From positions 1 through 64,000 of the forward strand of contig CALWEH010000007.1 in the NCBI GenBank assembly GCA_944377145.1: 64,000 nucleotides of DNA, given 5' to 3'. Shown here one piece after another: positions 1 through 8,822 of the stretch. The notes under the pieces were generated by a model. It worked only from the letters and a program-made list of their open reading frames with translations. It was not told the DNA's origin and did not search any database. The stretch is from an uncultured Clostridia bacterium (GTDB lineage: Bacteria; Bacillota; Clostridia; Christensenellales; UBA1242). Each line of letters opens with the position of its first letter. Within the stretch, counting starts at the first letter, position 1. The position numbers and the translations under genes were made by a program.

Positions 1-222
<222 letters not shown>

Positions 223-323
223 AAAGAGAAATCTTTAGAGAGTCGACGAAGAGAGTGGTAACTCTAAAAACATACGAAAGGACTTAAGGGAAGTAATATT
301 AAGGTATATATATTGAGGAAGAG

Positions 324-353
324 GAAGTAGTATAACCCACTACTTCTTTTTTT
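324..353 (+). terminator. Rho-independent terminator after 16S rRNA
   Basis: An 8-bp stem (GAAGTAGT at 324-331, ACTACTTC at 339-346) with a 7-base loop is followed by a run of T. It ends the rRNA transcript about 100 bases past the 16S 3' end, so no 23S can be co-transcribed from this locus. Confidence 0.85.
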
Positions 354-471
354 ATATTTTAAAAAGATACAAATAACTGTGTGGAGATTTTAATATATAT
401 CTAGTTTTTAACAATATTTAATTGACTAAAGGTGAATACAGGTTTGAAATCATATTGATGTAAAAATATAT
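354..471. other. Intergenic, nothing recognised
   Basis: AT-rich spacer between the 16S terminator and the terminator of the convergent spoVG gene. No reading frame, RNA gene or repeat was seen. Confidence 0.6.
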
Positions 472-501
472 AAAAAAAGAGCAATTTAATTACTCTTTTT
501 T
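472..501 (-). terminator. Terminator of spoVG
   Basis: An inverted repeat (AAAAAGAG at 474-481 with CTCTTTTT at 493-500) is flanked by A and T runs. Read on the minus strand it follows the spoVG stop codon by about 40 bases. It may work in both directions. Confidence 0.75.
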
Positions 502-539
502 GAATTTTTAGGATTGATAAACCCTTTGGTTAGCTAATA

Positions 540-806
540 CTACGCTTCTTGTTTTGCTTTTTCGTATTCAGCCAAGATTACTGAACTGATTTGTTCTCTA
601 GTTTCAGTATTTAATGGGTGTACAATATCTTTGTACTTACCATCTGGAGTTTGACGAGATGGCATAGCTATAAATGTTCCGTTGCTATCTTCAATAATTT
701 TGATGTCATGAACTACAAATGAACCATCAATAGTGAAAGAAGCTACAGCTTTAAGCTTGCTATCAGTCTTGCTTACCAATCTTATTCTTACGTCTGTGAT
801 ATTCAA
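540..806 (-). CDS. spoVG: Septation/sporulation regulator SpoVG
   Basis: The 88-residue product matches the SpoVG family along its whole length: an N-terminal [11 protein letters not shown] strand, the core '[21 protein letters not shown]' region (residues about 30-50) and a C-terminal helix. SpoVG is a small nucleic-acid-binding protein affecting asymmetric septation and sporulation in Bacillus. The start codon is TTG at 806-804, preceded by an AAGGTGA ribosome binding site about eight bases upstream; no ATG start fits better. It is monocistronic, transcribed away from murC. Confidence 0.95.
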   Translation of the reverse strand: MNITDVRIRLVSKTDSKLKAVASFTIDGSFVVHDIKIIEDSNGTFIAMPSRQTPDGKYKDIVHPLNTETREQISSVILAEYEKAKQEA

Positions 807-855
807 GTCTGTTCACCTTCCCTTTTTAATATTAACTAACTAAGTAGTCATTATC

Positions 856-884
856 ATTATAATCAAATGATGGAAAAAAATCAA
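856..884 (-). promoter_or_regulatory. Sigma-A promoter of spoVG
   Basis: Read on the minus strand there is a TTGATT -35 (884-879), a 17-base spacer and a perfect TATAAT -10 (861-856), about 50 bases upstream of the spoVG start. In Bacillus spoVG is driven by sigma-H; no sigma-H motif was recognised here. Confidence 0.7.
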
Positions 885-963
885 ATGATTTAAATAGATA
901 TATAAAATTTTTTTAGTATATTACTTATCACTATCAAAGTTAAATTCTCATATATAGAATTGT

Positions 964-2268
964 ATGAATATAAATGATTTAATTTTAGAAAAATATAGGC
1001 ATATACATTTTGTGGGAGTAGGTGGAATAAGCATGTATTCGCTTGCAATATATTGCAAAAATTTGGGCATGATTGTAAGTGGTAGTGATATAGATAGAAA
1101 TAAATATATTGATATATGTGAGAATAATGGAATTAAGACATATATAAAGCATAAAAGAAAAAATATTGATGGGGCAGATATAATTGTATATACTTTAGCT
1201 GTAGACGAATGTAACATTGAAATAATAGAGGGTAGAAAAAGAGGGATTAAAGTTGTAAGCAGAGCTGAATTATTAGAATGTATTTGTAAAAATTACAAAT
1301 GTGTAATAGGAGTAAGTGGGACACATGGTAAAACAACTACTAGTGCTATGATATATCACATATTAAAGCAAAGCGGAGAAAAAGTTTCCTGCCATATAGG
1401 CGGAGAGATTGATGATATGAAATTAAATCCTCATGATAAATATTTAGTGTTAGAATGTTGTGAATATAATAGGAGTTTTTTAAAATTTAATTGCGATATA
1501 GCTGTGGTATTAAATATAGATAATGACCATTTAGATTGTTATGGAAATATGTATAATTTAAAAAACGCTTTTAAAATTTTTATAAAAAAAGCTAAAACTA
1601 AATTTATATTTGATAATCCAACAACTAAATGTATAAAATTAAAAGCTAATCATATATATAAAGCTAAAATGATTTCTTTAGACACATTTGAATATGATAA
1701 TAAAAAGTATATAATAGATAATGTTTTTGGTAGTTATAATATAGATAACGCAACAGTGGCAATAGCAATTTGTTCATATTTGGGTGTTTCATATACTAAA
1801 ATAAGTAAAGCGATTAAAAGTTTTAAGCCTGTAAAAAGAAGATGTGAGCTTTTAGGAAAATTAAAAGGGGTAGATGTTATTACAGATTATGCTCATCACC
1901 CTACAGAAATTAAATGTTTATATCAAAATTTACAATTAAAATATAATAACATATATTTAATTTTTCAGCCTCACACTTACTCTAGAACAAAATTGTTAAT
2001 AAAAGAATTTGCTCAACTTTTTAAAAATATGCCTAATTTGATTATTTTTAAAGAATATCCATCAAGAGAAAGTAAATATAAGGGCTATAGTGCAAAACAA
2101 TTAAGTGAAAATGTTGAAAATTCTATATATATTAAAAATTATAGTCAATTAAAAAGGATTTTAATAGAAAATAATTTTTTACCTAATTCTTGCATCGCTT
2201 TTGTTGGAGCGGGAGATATAAATGAAATTGCTAATAAAATAATAAATGATTTAGGAGAGAGGATTTAA
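964..2268 (+). CDS. murC: UDP-N-acetylmuramate--L-alanine ligase MurC
   Basis: MurC ligates L-alanine to UDP-MurNAc, the first step of the peptidoglycan stem peptide, in the cytoplasm. Seen: an N-terminal Rossmann motif HFVGVGGISM (residues about 15-24), the ATP-binding GTHGKTTT (119-126), and the C-terminal DYAHHPTEI motif typical of MurC rather than MurD/E/F. The 434 residues are near the family's usual 440-470. The usual EADESDGS segment reads ECCEYNRS here. There is no clear Shine-Dalgarno before the ATG. It stands alone, not in a division/cell-wall cluster. Confidence 0.93.
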   Translation: MNINDLILEKYRHIHFVGVGGISMYSLAIYCKNLGMIVSGSDIDRNKYIDICENNGIKTYIKHKRKNIDGADIIVYTLAVDECNIEIIEGRKRGIKVVSRAELLECICKNYKCVIGVSGTHGKTTTSAMIYHILKQSGEKVSCHIGGEIDDMKLNPHDKYLVLECCEYNRSFLKFNCDIAVVLNIDNDHLDCYGNMYNLKNAFKIFIKKAKTKFIFDNPTTKCIKLKANHIYKAKMISLDTFEYDNKKYIIDNVFGSYNIDNATVAIAICSYLGVSYTKISKAIKSFKPVKRRCELLGKLKGVDVITDYAHHPTEIKCLYQNLQLKYNNIYLIFQPHTYSRTKLLIKEFAQLFKNMPNLIIFKEYPSRESKYKGYSAKQLSENVENSIYIKNYSQLKRILIENNFLPNSCIAFVGAGDINEIANKIINDLGERI

Positions 2269-2299
2269 ACTATTTGTGATTATAAATTATAAAAAAGTG

Positions 2300-2328
2300 T
2301 TGACAATCACAATTTTTTAATATATAAT
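2300..2328 (+). promoter_or_regulatory. Consensus sigma-A promoter of rpmE
   Basis: TTGACA (2300-2305), a 17-base spacer and TATAAT (2323-2328): a perfect match to the sigma-70/A consensus, 33 bases before the rpmE start. Confidence 0.88.
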
Positions 2329-2360
2329 ACATAAGCAGAATATATTTAGGAGATTTTAAT

Positions 2361-2576
2361 ATGAAAGCAAATATACATCCAGATTATCACGAAGTTACAT
2401 TTAAATGTGCTTGCGGAAACACTTTTAAAGGGGGTTCTACAAAAGCTGGAGATGAAATAAAACTTGAGATTTGTAGTGCTTGTCACCCATTCTTTACAGG
2501 AGAGGGAAATAAAGTGGTAGACGTTAAAGGTCGTGTAGATAAATTTAATAAAAAACATAATTTAGAAAATAAATAG
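2361..2576 (+). CDS. rpmE: 50S ribosomal protein L31 (zinc type)
   Basis: The 71-residue product matches L31, a late-assembling protein bridging the two subunits. Four cysteines in the CxC...CxxC pattern (C16, C18, C38, C41) mark it as the zinc-binding, C+ form, so no zinc-free paralogue can be assumed. An AGGAG ribosome binding site precedes the ATG. It has its own consensus promoter and is followed by a probable terminator, although prmC-prfA lie just downstream on the same strand, a common clostridial arrangement. Confidence 0.96.
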   Translation: MKANIHPDYHEVTFKCACGNTFKGGSTKAGDEIKLEICSACHPFFTGEGNKVVDVKGRVDKFNKKHNLENK

Positions 2577-2582
2577 CAAAGT

Positions 2583-2632
2583 AATGCATCTAATTTTTTC
2601 ATGTCTTCTTGAAGGATTTAGGTGCATTTTTT
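2583..2632 (+). terminator. Probable terminator or attenuator between rpmE and prmC
   Basis: A 10-bp stem with one G-U pair (ATGCATCTAA at 2584-2593 with TTAGGTGCAT at 2618-2627), a 24-base loop and a T run. The loop is long, so partial termination is possible, letting rpmE be made in excess over prmC-prfA. Confidence 0.6.
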
Positions 2633-2671
2633 GTATTCAAATTTAATTATATTAATATACGAAAGATAAAT

Positions 2672-3487
2672 ATGTGTAGATTAAACATTTTAAGGAAAAT
2701 TGCAAAAAATAGATTAGCTTTAGCTGGTATTGATGATAAAGATGCTGATTATATAATAAGTTATACTTTAAATATCCCTATTACAGATATTGCTTTTAAT
2801 AGCATGGATTTAACAAAAAAACAATACAAAGACATTATAAAAAAAGTGAAGCTTAGGTGTAAACATATACCTATAACTGAAATTTTTAAAAAAGCATATT
2901 TTTATGGACTTGAATTTGTTGTAAACAAAAATGTTTTAACACCAAGGGCAGATAGTGAGATTTTAGTAGAAAAGTCGATTGAATATATTAAGCCTAATTT
3001 TAGAGTGTTAGATTTATGTACAGGAAGTGGGTGCTTAGCCGTTAGTATTGCAAAAAATGTAAAAGCTTATGTTGAAGGTTGTGATATAAGCGGGAAAGCA
3101 TTAAAAGTTGCAAAAAAAAATGTAAAGTTAAATAAAGCAGATGTGGAAATATATCAATCAAATATGTTTGAAAAAGTGCAAGGAAGATTTAATGTGATAG
3201 TATCAAATCCACCATATATTGAAACTGAGGTTGTAAAAGATTTGGATATAGAAGTAAAAGAGTATGATCCAGTTTTAGCTTTAGATGGCGGAAAAGATGG
3301 ATTAGATTTTTATAGAGAGATAGCAAATAATATTAAAAATTATTTATTAGATGATGGAGTTTTGCTATTGGAAATTGGATATAATCAAGCAGAAAGTGTG
3401 AAAGATATATTTAAAGATGTGGCAAAAGAGGTAGAATTAATAAAAGATTATAACAATAATGATAGAGTGATTGTTGTAAGAATTTAA
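2672..3487 (+). CDS. prmC: Peptide chain release factor N5-glutamine methyltransferase PrmC
   Basis: PrmC (HemK) methylates the glutamine of the GGQ motif in release factors, using S-adenosylmethionine. The product shows an N-terminal helical domain, a Rossmann fold with VLDLCTGSGCLAVSIA as motif I, and the catalytic SNPPYIE motif that binds the glutamine amide. The longer frame would start at a TTG (2609) inside the preceding terminator stem; the ATG at 2672 gives 271 residues, close to the family norm. Its substrate, prfA, starts 10 bases downstream. Confidence 0.92.
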   Translation: MCRLNILRKIAKNRLALAGIDDKDADYIISYTLNIPITDIAFNSMDLTKKQYKDIIKKVKLRCKHIPITEIFKKAYFYGLEFVVNKNVLTPRADSEILVEKSIEYIKPNFRVLDLCTGSGCLAVSIAKNVKAYVEGCDISGKALKVAKKNVKLNKADVEIYQSNMFEKVQGRFNVIVSNPPYIETEVVKDLDIEVKEYDPVLALDGGKDGLDFYREIANNIKNYLLDDGVLLLEIGYNQAESVKDIFKDVAKEVELIKDYNNNDRVIVVRI

Positions 3488-3497
3488 GGGAGGAAAT

Positions 3498-4565
3498 ATG
3501 TTGTCCAAATTAAAAGACATTAAAGCTCGTTTTGAAGAGCTTAGTAAAGAGATTGTAAATCCTGATGTTATAGCTGATAATAAAGAATGGCAAAATAAGG
3601 TTAAAGAACATAGTAATCTACAGCCTATTGTAGATGAATATGATAAATATCTAAAATATGAAAGTGATATAAAAGAAAATGAGCAAATGCTTGAAGGCGA
3701 AACTGATGCAGAAATGAGAGAGATGCTTAAAGAAGAAATACAAAATCTTAAACATTTATTAAAACAAAGTGAAGAAAACCTTAAAATTTTATTGCTTCCT
3801 AAAGATGAAAATGATACTAAAAATGTTATTATGGAGTTTAGAGGAGGTGCTGGAGGAGAGGAATCTGCATTGTTTGCTCATTCTTTAATGAGAATGTATA
3901 AAATGTATTGTGATAGCCATAAATTTAAGTTTGAAGTACTTAATATTGAAGAAACAGAGCTTGGTGGAGTGAAAGAAGCTACAGTATTGATTAAAGGTAA
4001 AAATGCGTATGCCACATTTAAATATGAGAGTGGAGTGCATCGTGTTCAGCGTGTGCCAGAAACTGAAAGCCAAGGTAGAGTGCATACTTCTACAGCTACA
4101 GTAGCAGTTTTGCCAGAAGCTGAAGAAGTAGATGTAGACTTAGATATGAAAGATATTAGAATTGATTTATATCGTGCTAGTGGAGCTGGTGGGCAACATG
4201 TAAATAAAACTGAAAGTGCCATTCGCTTAACTCATATACCAACAGGAATTGTGGTTGCTTGTCAAGAAGAGAGAAGTCAAACTCAAAATAAAGAAAAAGC
4301 TTTTACAATGTTAAGAGCTAAATTGTATGATTATTATCAACAGCAAAAAGATGCTGAATATAAAGATAATAGAAGATCTCAAATAGGTACTGGAGATAGA
4401 AGTGAAAGAATTAGAACATATAATTTCCCTCAAGGGCGTGTTACTGATCATAGAATAGGTTTGAGTTTGTATAATATCTCAAGTTTTATGGACGGGGATT
4501 TAGATGAAATGTTTCAAGCTTTGGCTATTGCAGATCAACAAAAAAAACTGGCAGCAAATAATTAA
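3498..4565 (+). CDS. prfA: Peptide chain release factor 1
   Basis: RF1 reads UAA and UAG stop codons and triggers peptide release. The 355-residue product has the GAGGQHVNKTESAIRLTH segment with the catalytic GGQ, and a PET tripeptide in RVQRVPETESQGR at the place of the RF1-type P-x-T codon-reading motif (RF2 has SPF). A strong AGGGAGG ribosome binding site sits 6-12 bases before the ATG. It is probably co-transcribed with prmC, whose product modifies its GGQ. Confidence 0.96.
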   Translation: MLSKLKDIKARFEELSKEIVNPDVIADNKEWQNKVKEHSNLQPIVDEYDKYLKYESDIKENEQMLEGETDAEMREMLKEEIQNLKHLLKQSEENLKILLLPKDENDTKNVIMEFRGGAGGEESALFAHSLMRMYKMYCDSHKFKFEVLNIEETELGGVKEATVLIKGKNAYATFKYESGVHRVQRVPETESQGRVHTSTATVAVLPEAEEVDVDLDMKDIRIDLYRASGAGGQHVNKTESAIRLTHIPTGIVVACQEERSQTQNKEKAFTMLRAKLYDYYQQQKDAEYKDNRRSQIGTGDRSERIRTYNFPQGRVTDHRIGLSLYNISSFMDGDLDEMFQALAIADQQKKLAANN

Positions 4566-4749
4566 ATAATAAAAAATAAATAATTTAAAAATATTAAAAT
4601 AAAAAAACAATAAATAATTGTAAAATAAAAAAAATAATAAATAATTAAATTAATTAAAAATTATTTAAATTAATTAAAATTTTAAAATAAAAAAATAATT
4701 ATTTTACAAAGGTTAAAAATATTATTTAATTTTAATTTATTAAAACGTT
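4566..4749. other. Almost pure A/T intergenic spacer
   Basis: About 180 bases containing only a few C or G, made of irregular AATAAATAATT-like stretches. No clear hairpin terminator for prfA or reading frame was seen. A similar spacer lies at 47433-47622. Confidence 0.7.
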
Positions 4750-4777
4750 TTGTAAAATTTGAGAATATATGTATAAT
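4750..4777 (+). promoter_or_regulatory. Probable sigma-A promoter
   Basis: TTGTAA (4750-4755), a 16-base spacer and TATAAT (4772-4777), 21 bases before the start of the small membrane protein gene. Confidence 0.6.
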
Positions 4778-4798
4778 ATATATAAGGAGGAATTTTTT

Positions 4799-5116
4799 AT
4801 GACACAAAAAACTACAACTACTACAACTACAACTCGTAAAAGTTCAGGTTGGGGATTAAACAAGATTTCATTTTATACAATAGGTGCAGCTGCTATATTA
4901 TATTTAATATCAGCAATATTCACACTTGTTAAAGTTGATAGTCTTGCAACAGTTGCAAAATTTATGCAAGGAATTGCAACTGTAATAATGGTTTGCATTG
5001 TAGCTATACTTGCATGGAAGTATGTAAGAAGTAAAACTACTGTATGGAAAGTTTTGTATTTTGTATTTTTAGGTCTAGTTATTTTAGGAATAATTATTCC
5101 TATTGTTGCAGCCTAA
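4799..5116 (+). CDS. Small three-helix membrane protein, unrecognised
   Basis: The 105-residue product has a polar, threonine-rich N-terminus (eight threonines in a row, coded by an ACTACA-type microsatellite) followed by three hydrophobic segments at about residues 25-45, 55-75 and 82-103. It ends in a hydrophobic IIIPIVAA tail. The family is not recognised. The ATG at 4799 is chosen because a textbook AAGGAGGAA ribosome binding site lies just upstream; a longer frame from 4769 would overlap the promoter. It is monocistronic, with its own promoter and terminator, suggesting a well-expressed small protein. Confidence 0.75.
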   Translation: MTQKTTTTTTTTRKSSGWGLNKISFYTIGAAAILYLISAIFTLVKVDSLATVAKFMQGIATVIMVCIVAILAWKYVRSKTTVWKVLYFVFLGLVILGIIIPIVAA

Positions 5117-5121
5117 AATAA

Positions 5122-5150
5122 AACTTCTGCATTTTGTGCAGAAGTTTTTT
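5122..5150 (+). terminator. Rho-independent terminator
   Basis: A perfect 10-bp stem (5122-5131 with 5137-5146), a 5-base loop and a T run directly after the small membrane protein gene. Confidence 0.92.
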
Positions 5151-5224
5151 ATTATAGTATGTTATTATTTTTCTTGATTTTTTGGCAGTGTAATGTTATA
5201 ATTTAAATATAGGAGATAAATTAA

Positions 5225-6757
5225 ATGGCTGTTAAGAAATATTTTAAAATTGATAGCGAAAAAGGATATTTAGAAAATAAGCATGATATAAATTATTTTG
5301 CTACAAAACAAATGGGCAAAAGTGTTTTTGGTGGCATGTTAGGAGATTTTGATGAAAATGGATTTTATGTTATTAATCAAAAAATTGTAGAAGAATTAAT
5401 TAAAATGCCTAAAGTGATTGTAGATATGGTTGATGGGGCAGATTTAATTCGTAGTAAAATTAAATTTGATGGATTTTACCACTTTATTCTAACTGTGGAA
5501 GAAAATACTGCAACATTTAGTTTGTTAGAAAAGTTGCAATATCAATCTAATTATAATTTTAATAGCGGGGCATATAGCAATATAAATGAATATGTGTTAG
5601 ATCAAATTAGTGTGCCAGATAAAGATTTTGATAGAAATTCATTATATCAAAAATATAACATATCAGTTGTAGATGAGGGTGATTCGTTAAGTATATTTGA
5701 TATGGACGAATTGAGTATAGCTATATATTTTAATATCATTGATAAAATAAAAATGAATTATTTAACAAAAAATCAATTGATTTTAAAAGAAAAAGAAATT
5801 GAAAATGTTGAAGCGGATTATTTTGAATCTGTACTTGAATTATTAACTGAATTTCCAGATATTGAAAATAAAGTTAAAGAAGATGTGAAAAACAATTTAA
5901 ATGAAAAACGAAATTTAATAATTCCAAATAAGCCGTTTTTCCAAAAAACTGTTAATGAAATATTAGATAGCAGTTTAGATCAATTTGTTTATACTTTACC
6001 TAGTGAACAAAGAGATGAATTGTTAAATAAATTAAGGGAAATTAAAGAAAAATATTATGCTGAATTCAAACAGATTATTCCTATTCAAATAAATCAAGAA
6101 ACAGGAGTTAGGTTTAATCCTATACAAATTGAAGATGAAAGTATTATAGCTTCTTTAGCTCAACAAATATCTACTAAAAGTTATACAACTTCTGATATTA
6201 GAAAAGTAGTTATAAATAAAGATGATCTTGCGTTAACTTTGCAAAAAATAAAAGAAATGGTTGAAGAGAATGAAAAATTGTGTATGGCCAACAATACTTC
6301 TAATTCACATATTATAAAAGGAAGAAAGTTTGTTAAAGAGTTTTATGAAGATTGGGAAAAGTCTAAAACAAATCTTTTAAAATCAGCTGTAAAACAAGAT
6401 GTTAAAGAAGAGGAAAATTTAATTTCCACTGTTATAAAAACGGAAAATGTAAAAGAGAATGTTGCTAGCAATAAAGACAATGGTAAAAAGAAACAGGTGG
6501 AATCATCTCGCTCATCTTCTACAACTAATAATAAAGTAAATAAAAATCAAACTAATAATGAAGTGGAAAAAAATCAACCTAAATCTTCTAATAATCAAAC
6601 AAAAACTTCTAACGAATTTATTGGAGGTACTGTAGGAGGGTTTGGCGGTGAAAAGCAAGAAGTTGATTTATTGAGAAAAAGTATTGCAGTATCAGAAAGG
6701 TTAAGAGAAAGAAGGAAAGCTTCTAATAAAGATGTTGGGGGAGGATTGGAACTATAA
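5225..6757 (+). CDS. Hypothetical protein, 510 residues, with a low-complexity linker
   Basis: I do not recognise a family. Residues about 1-365 look globular and mixed alpha/beta, with no signal peptide or membrane segment. About 195-215 and 265-290 are charged, probably coiled-coil helices. Residues about 385-460 are a disordered N/K/S/E-rich linker, followed by a glycine-rich patch (FIGGTVGGFGGE) and a basic C-terminal helix. The shape, a folded head plus a tethered basic tail, suggests a scaffold or binding protein, but that is only inference. It is monocistronic and converges on the next minus-strand gene. Confidence 0.7.
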   Translation: MAVKKYFKIDSEKGYLENKHDINYFATKQMGKSVFGGMLGDFDENGFYVINQKIVEELIKMPKVIVDMVDGADLIRSKIKFDGFYHFILTVEENTATFSLLEKLQYQSNYNFNSGAYSNINEYVLDQISVPDKDFDRNSLYQKYNISVVDEGDSLSIFDMDELSIAIYFNIIDKIKMNYLTKNQLILKEKEIENVEADYFESVLELLTEFPDIENKVKEDVKNNLNEKRNLIIPNKPFFQKTVNEILDSSLDQFVYTLPSEQRDELLNKLREIKEKYYAEFKQIIPIQINQETGVRFNPIQIEDESIIASLAQQISTKSYTTSDIRKVVINKDDLALTLQKIKEMVEENEKLCMANNTSNSHIIKGRKFVKEFYEDWEKSKTNLLKSAVKQDVKEEENLISTVIKTENVKENVASNKDNGKKKQVESSRSSSTTNNKVNKNQTNNEVEKNQPKSSNNQTKTSNEFIGGTVGGFGGEKQEVDLLRKSIAVSERLRERRKASNKDVGGGLEL

Positions 6758-6758
6758 A

Positions 6759-6784
6759 AAAATAAGCCAATGGGCTTATTTTTA
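6759..6784. terminator. Bidirectional terminator between convergent genes
   Basis: Stem AATAAGCC/GGCTTATT (6761-6768, 6773-6780), flanked by A on the left and T on the right, so it can stop transcription from both sides. Confidence 0.8.
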
Positions 6785-6785
6785 T

Positions 6786-7460
6786 CTATAAACTGTAAGT
6801 GCTAGGAGAGTAATTTTCTACAATATTTATGATATCGTTGCAGAAATCGTCAATTACTTTGCGAACGGCTTGGTGGAATTCTTTATTTGGAAGTCCTGAT
6901 TGAGCTAATCTTGGATCTATTTTTTCCATTTTATAGCTATAACCATTTATAGCTTGTCTAAGATTCGTGCTTAATAGATCAAAATCAATTATATAATTCT
7001 CTCCCCATTTATTTTTACTTGTAAGTAAAGCTCTTGTAGCTCCATCATATAATACTTCTTTTGTAATAGACTGAATTTTAGAATAAAATCCTTTTTCATT
7101 AAGTATAAGAATGTCATCTTCGCTTTCAGGTAGATAATACATTTCTAAAGCATATAACCTGTTAGGGAAATGTGCGTTAAATGAAGCGTCAAATAATACT
7201 TTAGCAAAAGCATAATAACAAAGTCTATGTAAACTTTTAGGCGAGGATATTCCTCCTGTGTCTTGTAGTTCCTTATTTAGAAAGGTGTGAGCTTCTTTCA
7301 ATGTTCTTTCAATGTCTTTTTGAATTTCAGGATTGTTTTTCCCTCCTGTAATCTCATAAGGTTGACTTAAATATTTTTCTGCTATTTCTAAATAGTATTT
7401 GTATGGTTCTTTTGATGTTGTTGTTACATATTTGCTATTTGAAATGTCAAAATTTATCAT
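6786..7460 (-). CDS. Hypothetical protein, 224 residues
   Basis: No family recognised. It is soluble, with no signal peptide and mixed helical content, and contains an 'NRLYALEMYYLPESEDDIL' segment in its middle. The start is set at 7460 (MINFDIS) because a CAGGAGTG ribosome binding site lies just upstream; a frame extending to 7499 has no such site. It is a single gene facing the preceding unknown gene across a shared terminator. Confidence 0.7.
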   Translation of the reverse strand: MINFDISNSKYVTTTSKEPYKYYLEIAEKYLSQPYEITGGKNNPEIQKDIERTLKEAHTFLNKELQDTGGISSPKSLHRLCYYAFAKVLFDASFNAHFPNRLYALEMYYLPESEDDILILNEKGFYSKIQSITKEVLYDGATRALLTSKNKWGENYIIDFDLLSTNLRQAINGYSYKMEKIDPRLAQSGLPNKEFHQAVRKVIDDFCNDIINIVENYSPSTYSL

Positions 7461-7598
7461 ATTGCACTCCTGTTTTAATAATTTCTGCCAGTATATCATA
7501 AGCGTTAATTTTTGTAAATACCAAAATGTTGAATTTTTCGAAAATATTTTAAATAATTAAAAAGGTTAAAATTTTATAAAAAATATATTAAAAAAGGG

Positions 7599-7627
7599 TT
7601 GACAAAGATTTTGGTGTGTGATAAAAT
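7599..7627 (+). promoter_or_regulatory. Promoter of the ribosomal protein superoperon
   Basis: TTGACA (7599-7604), a 17-base spacer and TAAAAT (7622-7627). It lies about 230 bases before rpsJ, leaving a long untranslated leader. Confidence 0.85.
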
Positions 7628-7633
7628 AAATTA

Positions 7634-7856
7634 GCTATTTGAGTGGGTAGAAGTGCAAGGTTGCATAGGTTAGCTATCAACACTATGGTAATTTGCATTG
7701 ACCACAAGCACTTAATGTGCGACCAACCAAAAGCATTTTATTTTTGGTGAATAGCACTTTACACACGGTTCCGTGTAAACCTAAATATATGTTTAATAAA
7801 GGGCTGAGGGATATGTGTATAAAGATGGTTAAAAGTTGGGCTAGGAGGAAAAATAA
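7634..7856 (+). promoter_or_regulatory. Structured leader RNA of the S10 operon
   Basis: About 220 untranslated bases between the promoter and rpsJ, markedly more GC-rich and structured than other spacers here. Seen: the pair AAGTGC (near 7650) and GCACTT (near 7707) that could close a multibranch domain, a small AGCTAT hairpin inside it, and a strong ACACG/CGTGT hairpin with a 4-base loop near 7762-7776. Ribosomal-protein autoregulatory leaders upstream of rpsJ are known in Firmicutes, so this is probably the site where a ribosomal protein represses its own operon. I could not match it to a specific RNA family by eye. Confidence 0.6.
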
Positions 7857-8165
7857 ATGTCAACTAAAAAAATAAGAATTAAACTAAAATCTTATGACCA
7901 CAGTTTGTTGGATCAAGTTGTAGCTAACATTGTCGATATGGCTACAAAGTCTGGATGCAAGATTTCTGGACCTATTCCACTTCCTACAGATAAAGAAGTG
8001 GTTACAATTATTCGTGCTCCGCACAAAGATAAAGATTCTAGAGAACAATTCGAATCTAGAACTCATAAAAGAATTGTAGATGTATATGCACCTAATGCTA
8101 AGTCGGTAGATACATTATTAAAAATGAATTTACCTGCAGGTGTAGGCATTGATGTGGAATTATAG
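7857..8165 (+). CDS. rpsJ: 30S ribosomal protein S10
   Basis: First gene of the superoperon. The 102-residue product is S10 throughout (IRIKLKSYDHSLLD at the start, GPIPLPT and SREQFESRTHKRI in the middle). S10 sits in the 30S head and, as NusE, also joins antitermination complexes. AGGAGG lies 8 bases before the ATG. It is followed after 10 bases by rplC. Confidence 0.98.
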   Translation: MSTKKIRIKLKSYDHSLLDQVVANIVDMATKSGCKISGPIPLPTDKEVVTIIRAPHKDKDSREQFESRTHKRIVDVYAPNAKSVDTLLKMNLPAGVGIDVEL

Positions 8166-8175
8166 GAGGGTGCCA

Positions 8176-8808
8176 ATGAAAAAAGCGATTATAGGTAAAA
8201 AGCTTGGAATGAGCCAAGTATTTGCTAACGATGGTTCAGTTGTGCCTGTAACTATTATAGAAGCTGGTCCTTGTTATGTAACTCAAGTTAAAAATAAGGA
8301 TGCAGATGGCTATGAGGCAGTGCAAATGGCTTTTGGAGAAATTAAAGCTAAAAATGTAAATAAATGTCAAGCTGGAACTTTTAAAAAAGCTGGTGTAGAA
8401 CCAAAACGTACAATGCAAGAATTTAAATTGGATAATAGTGCTGAATATTCTTTAGGGCAAGAAATCAAATGTGATGTATTTGCTGAAGGAGATAAAGTAG
8501 ATGTATCCGGAGTGTCAAAAGGTCATGGATTTAGTGGTGTAATTAAGCGTTGGAACGCTCGCCGTTTAAAAATGACTCACGGTGTTGGACCTGTTCATAG
8601 AGAAGTTGGTTCAATGGGCGCAAACTCTACACCAAGTAGAGTATTTAAAAATAAGAAAATGCCTGGACAATATGGTCATGAAAATGTAACAGTTCAAAAT
8701 TTGACTATAGTTCGTGTTGATGCTGATAGAAACTTATTATTTGTAAAAGGTTCTATTCCTGGACCAAATAATAGTATAGTTGCAGTTAAAGCATCTGTTA
8801 AGGCGTAA
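8176..8808 (+). CDS. rplC: 50S ribosomal protein L3
   Basis: The 210-residue product begins MKKAIIGKKLGMSQVF, the standard L3 N-terminus. It carries the HGVGPVHREVGSMGANSTPSRV core and KMPGQYGHENVTVQN near the peptidyl-transferase-facing loop, with the glutamine methylated in enterobacteria conserved. An AGGAGG site decides the ATG at 8176; an upstream extension to 8149 lies inside rpsJ and is rejected. L3 nucleates 50S assembly. Confidence 0.98.
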   Translation: MKKAIIGKKLGMSQVFANDGSVVPVTIIEAGPCYVTQVKNKDADGYEAVQMAFGEIKAKNVNKCQAGTFKKAGVEPKRTMQEFKLDNSAEYSLGQEIKCDVFAEGDKVDVSGVSKGHGFSGVIKRWNARRLKMTHGVGPVHREVGSMGANSTPSRVFKNKKMPGQYGHENVTVQNLTIVRVDADRNLLFVKGSIPGPNNSIVAVKASVKA

Positions 8809-8822
8809 AAAGGGAGAAAACT

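Noticed and set aside
2609..2671. Upstream TTG start for prmC giving 21 more residues
   Set aside because: It lies inside the terminator-like stem after rpmE, has no ribosome binding site, and the extra residues are unlike PrmC; the ATG at 2672 fits the family length.
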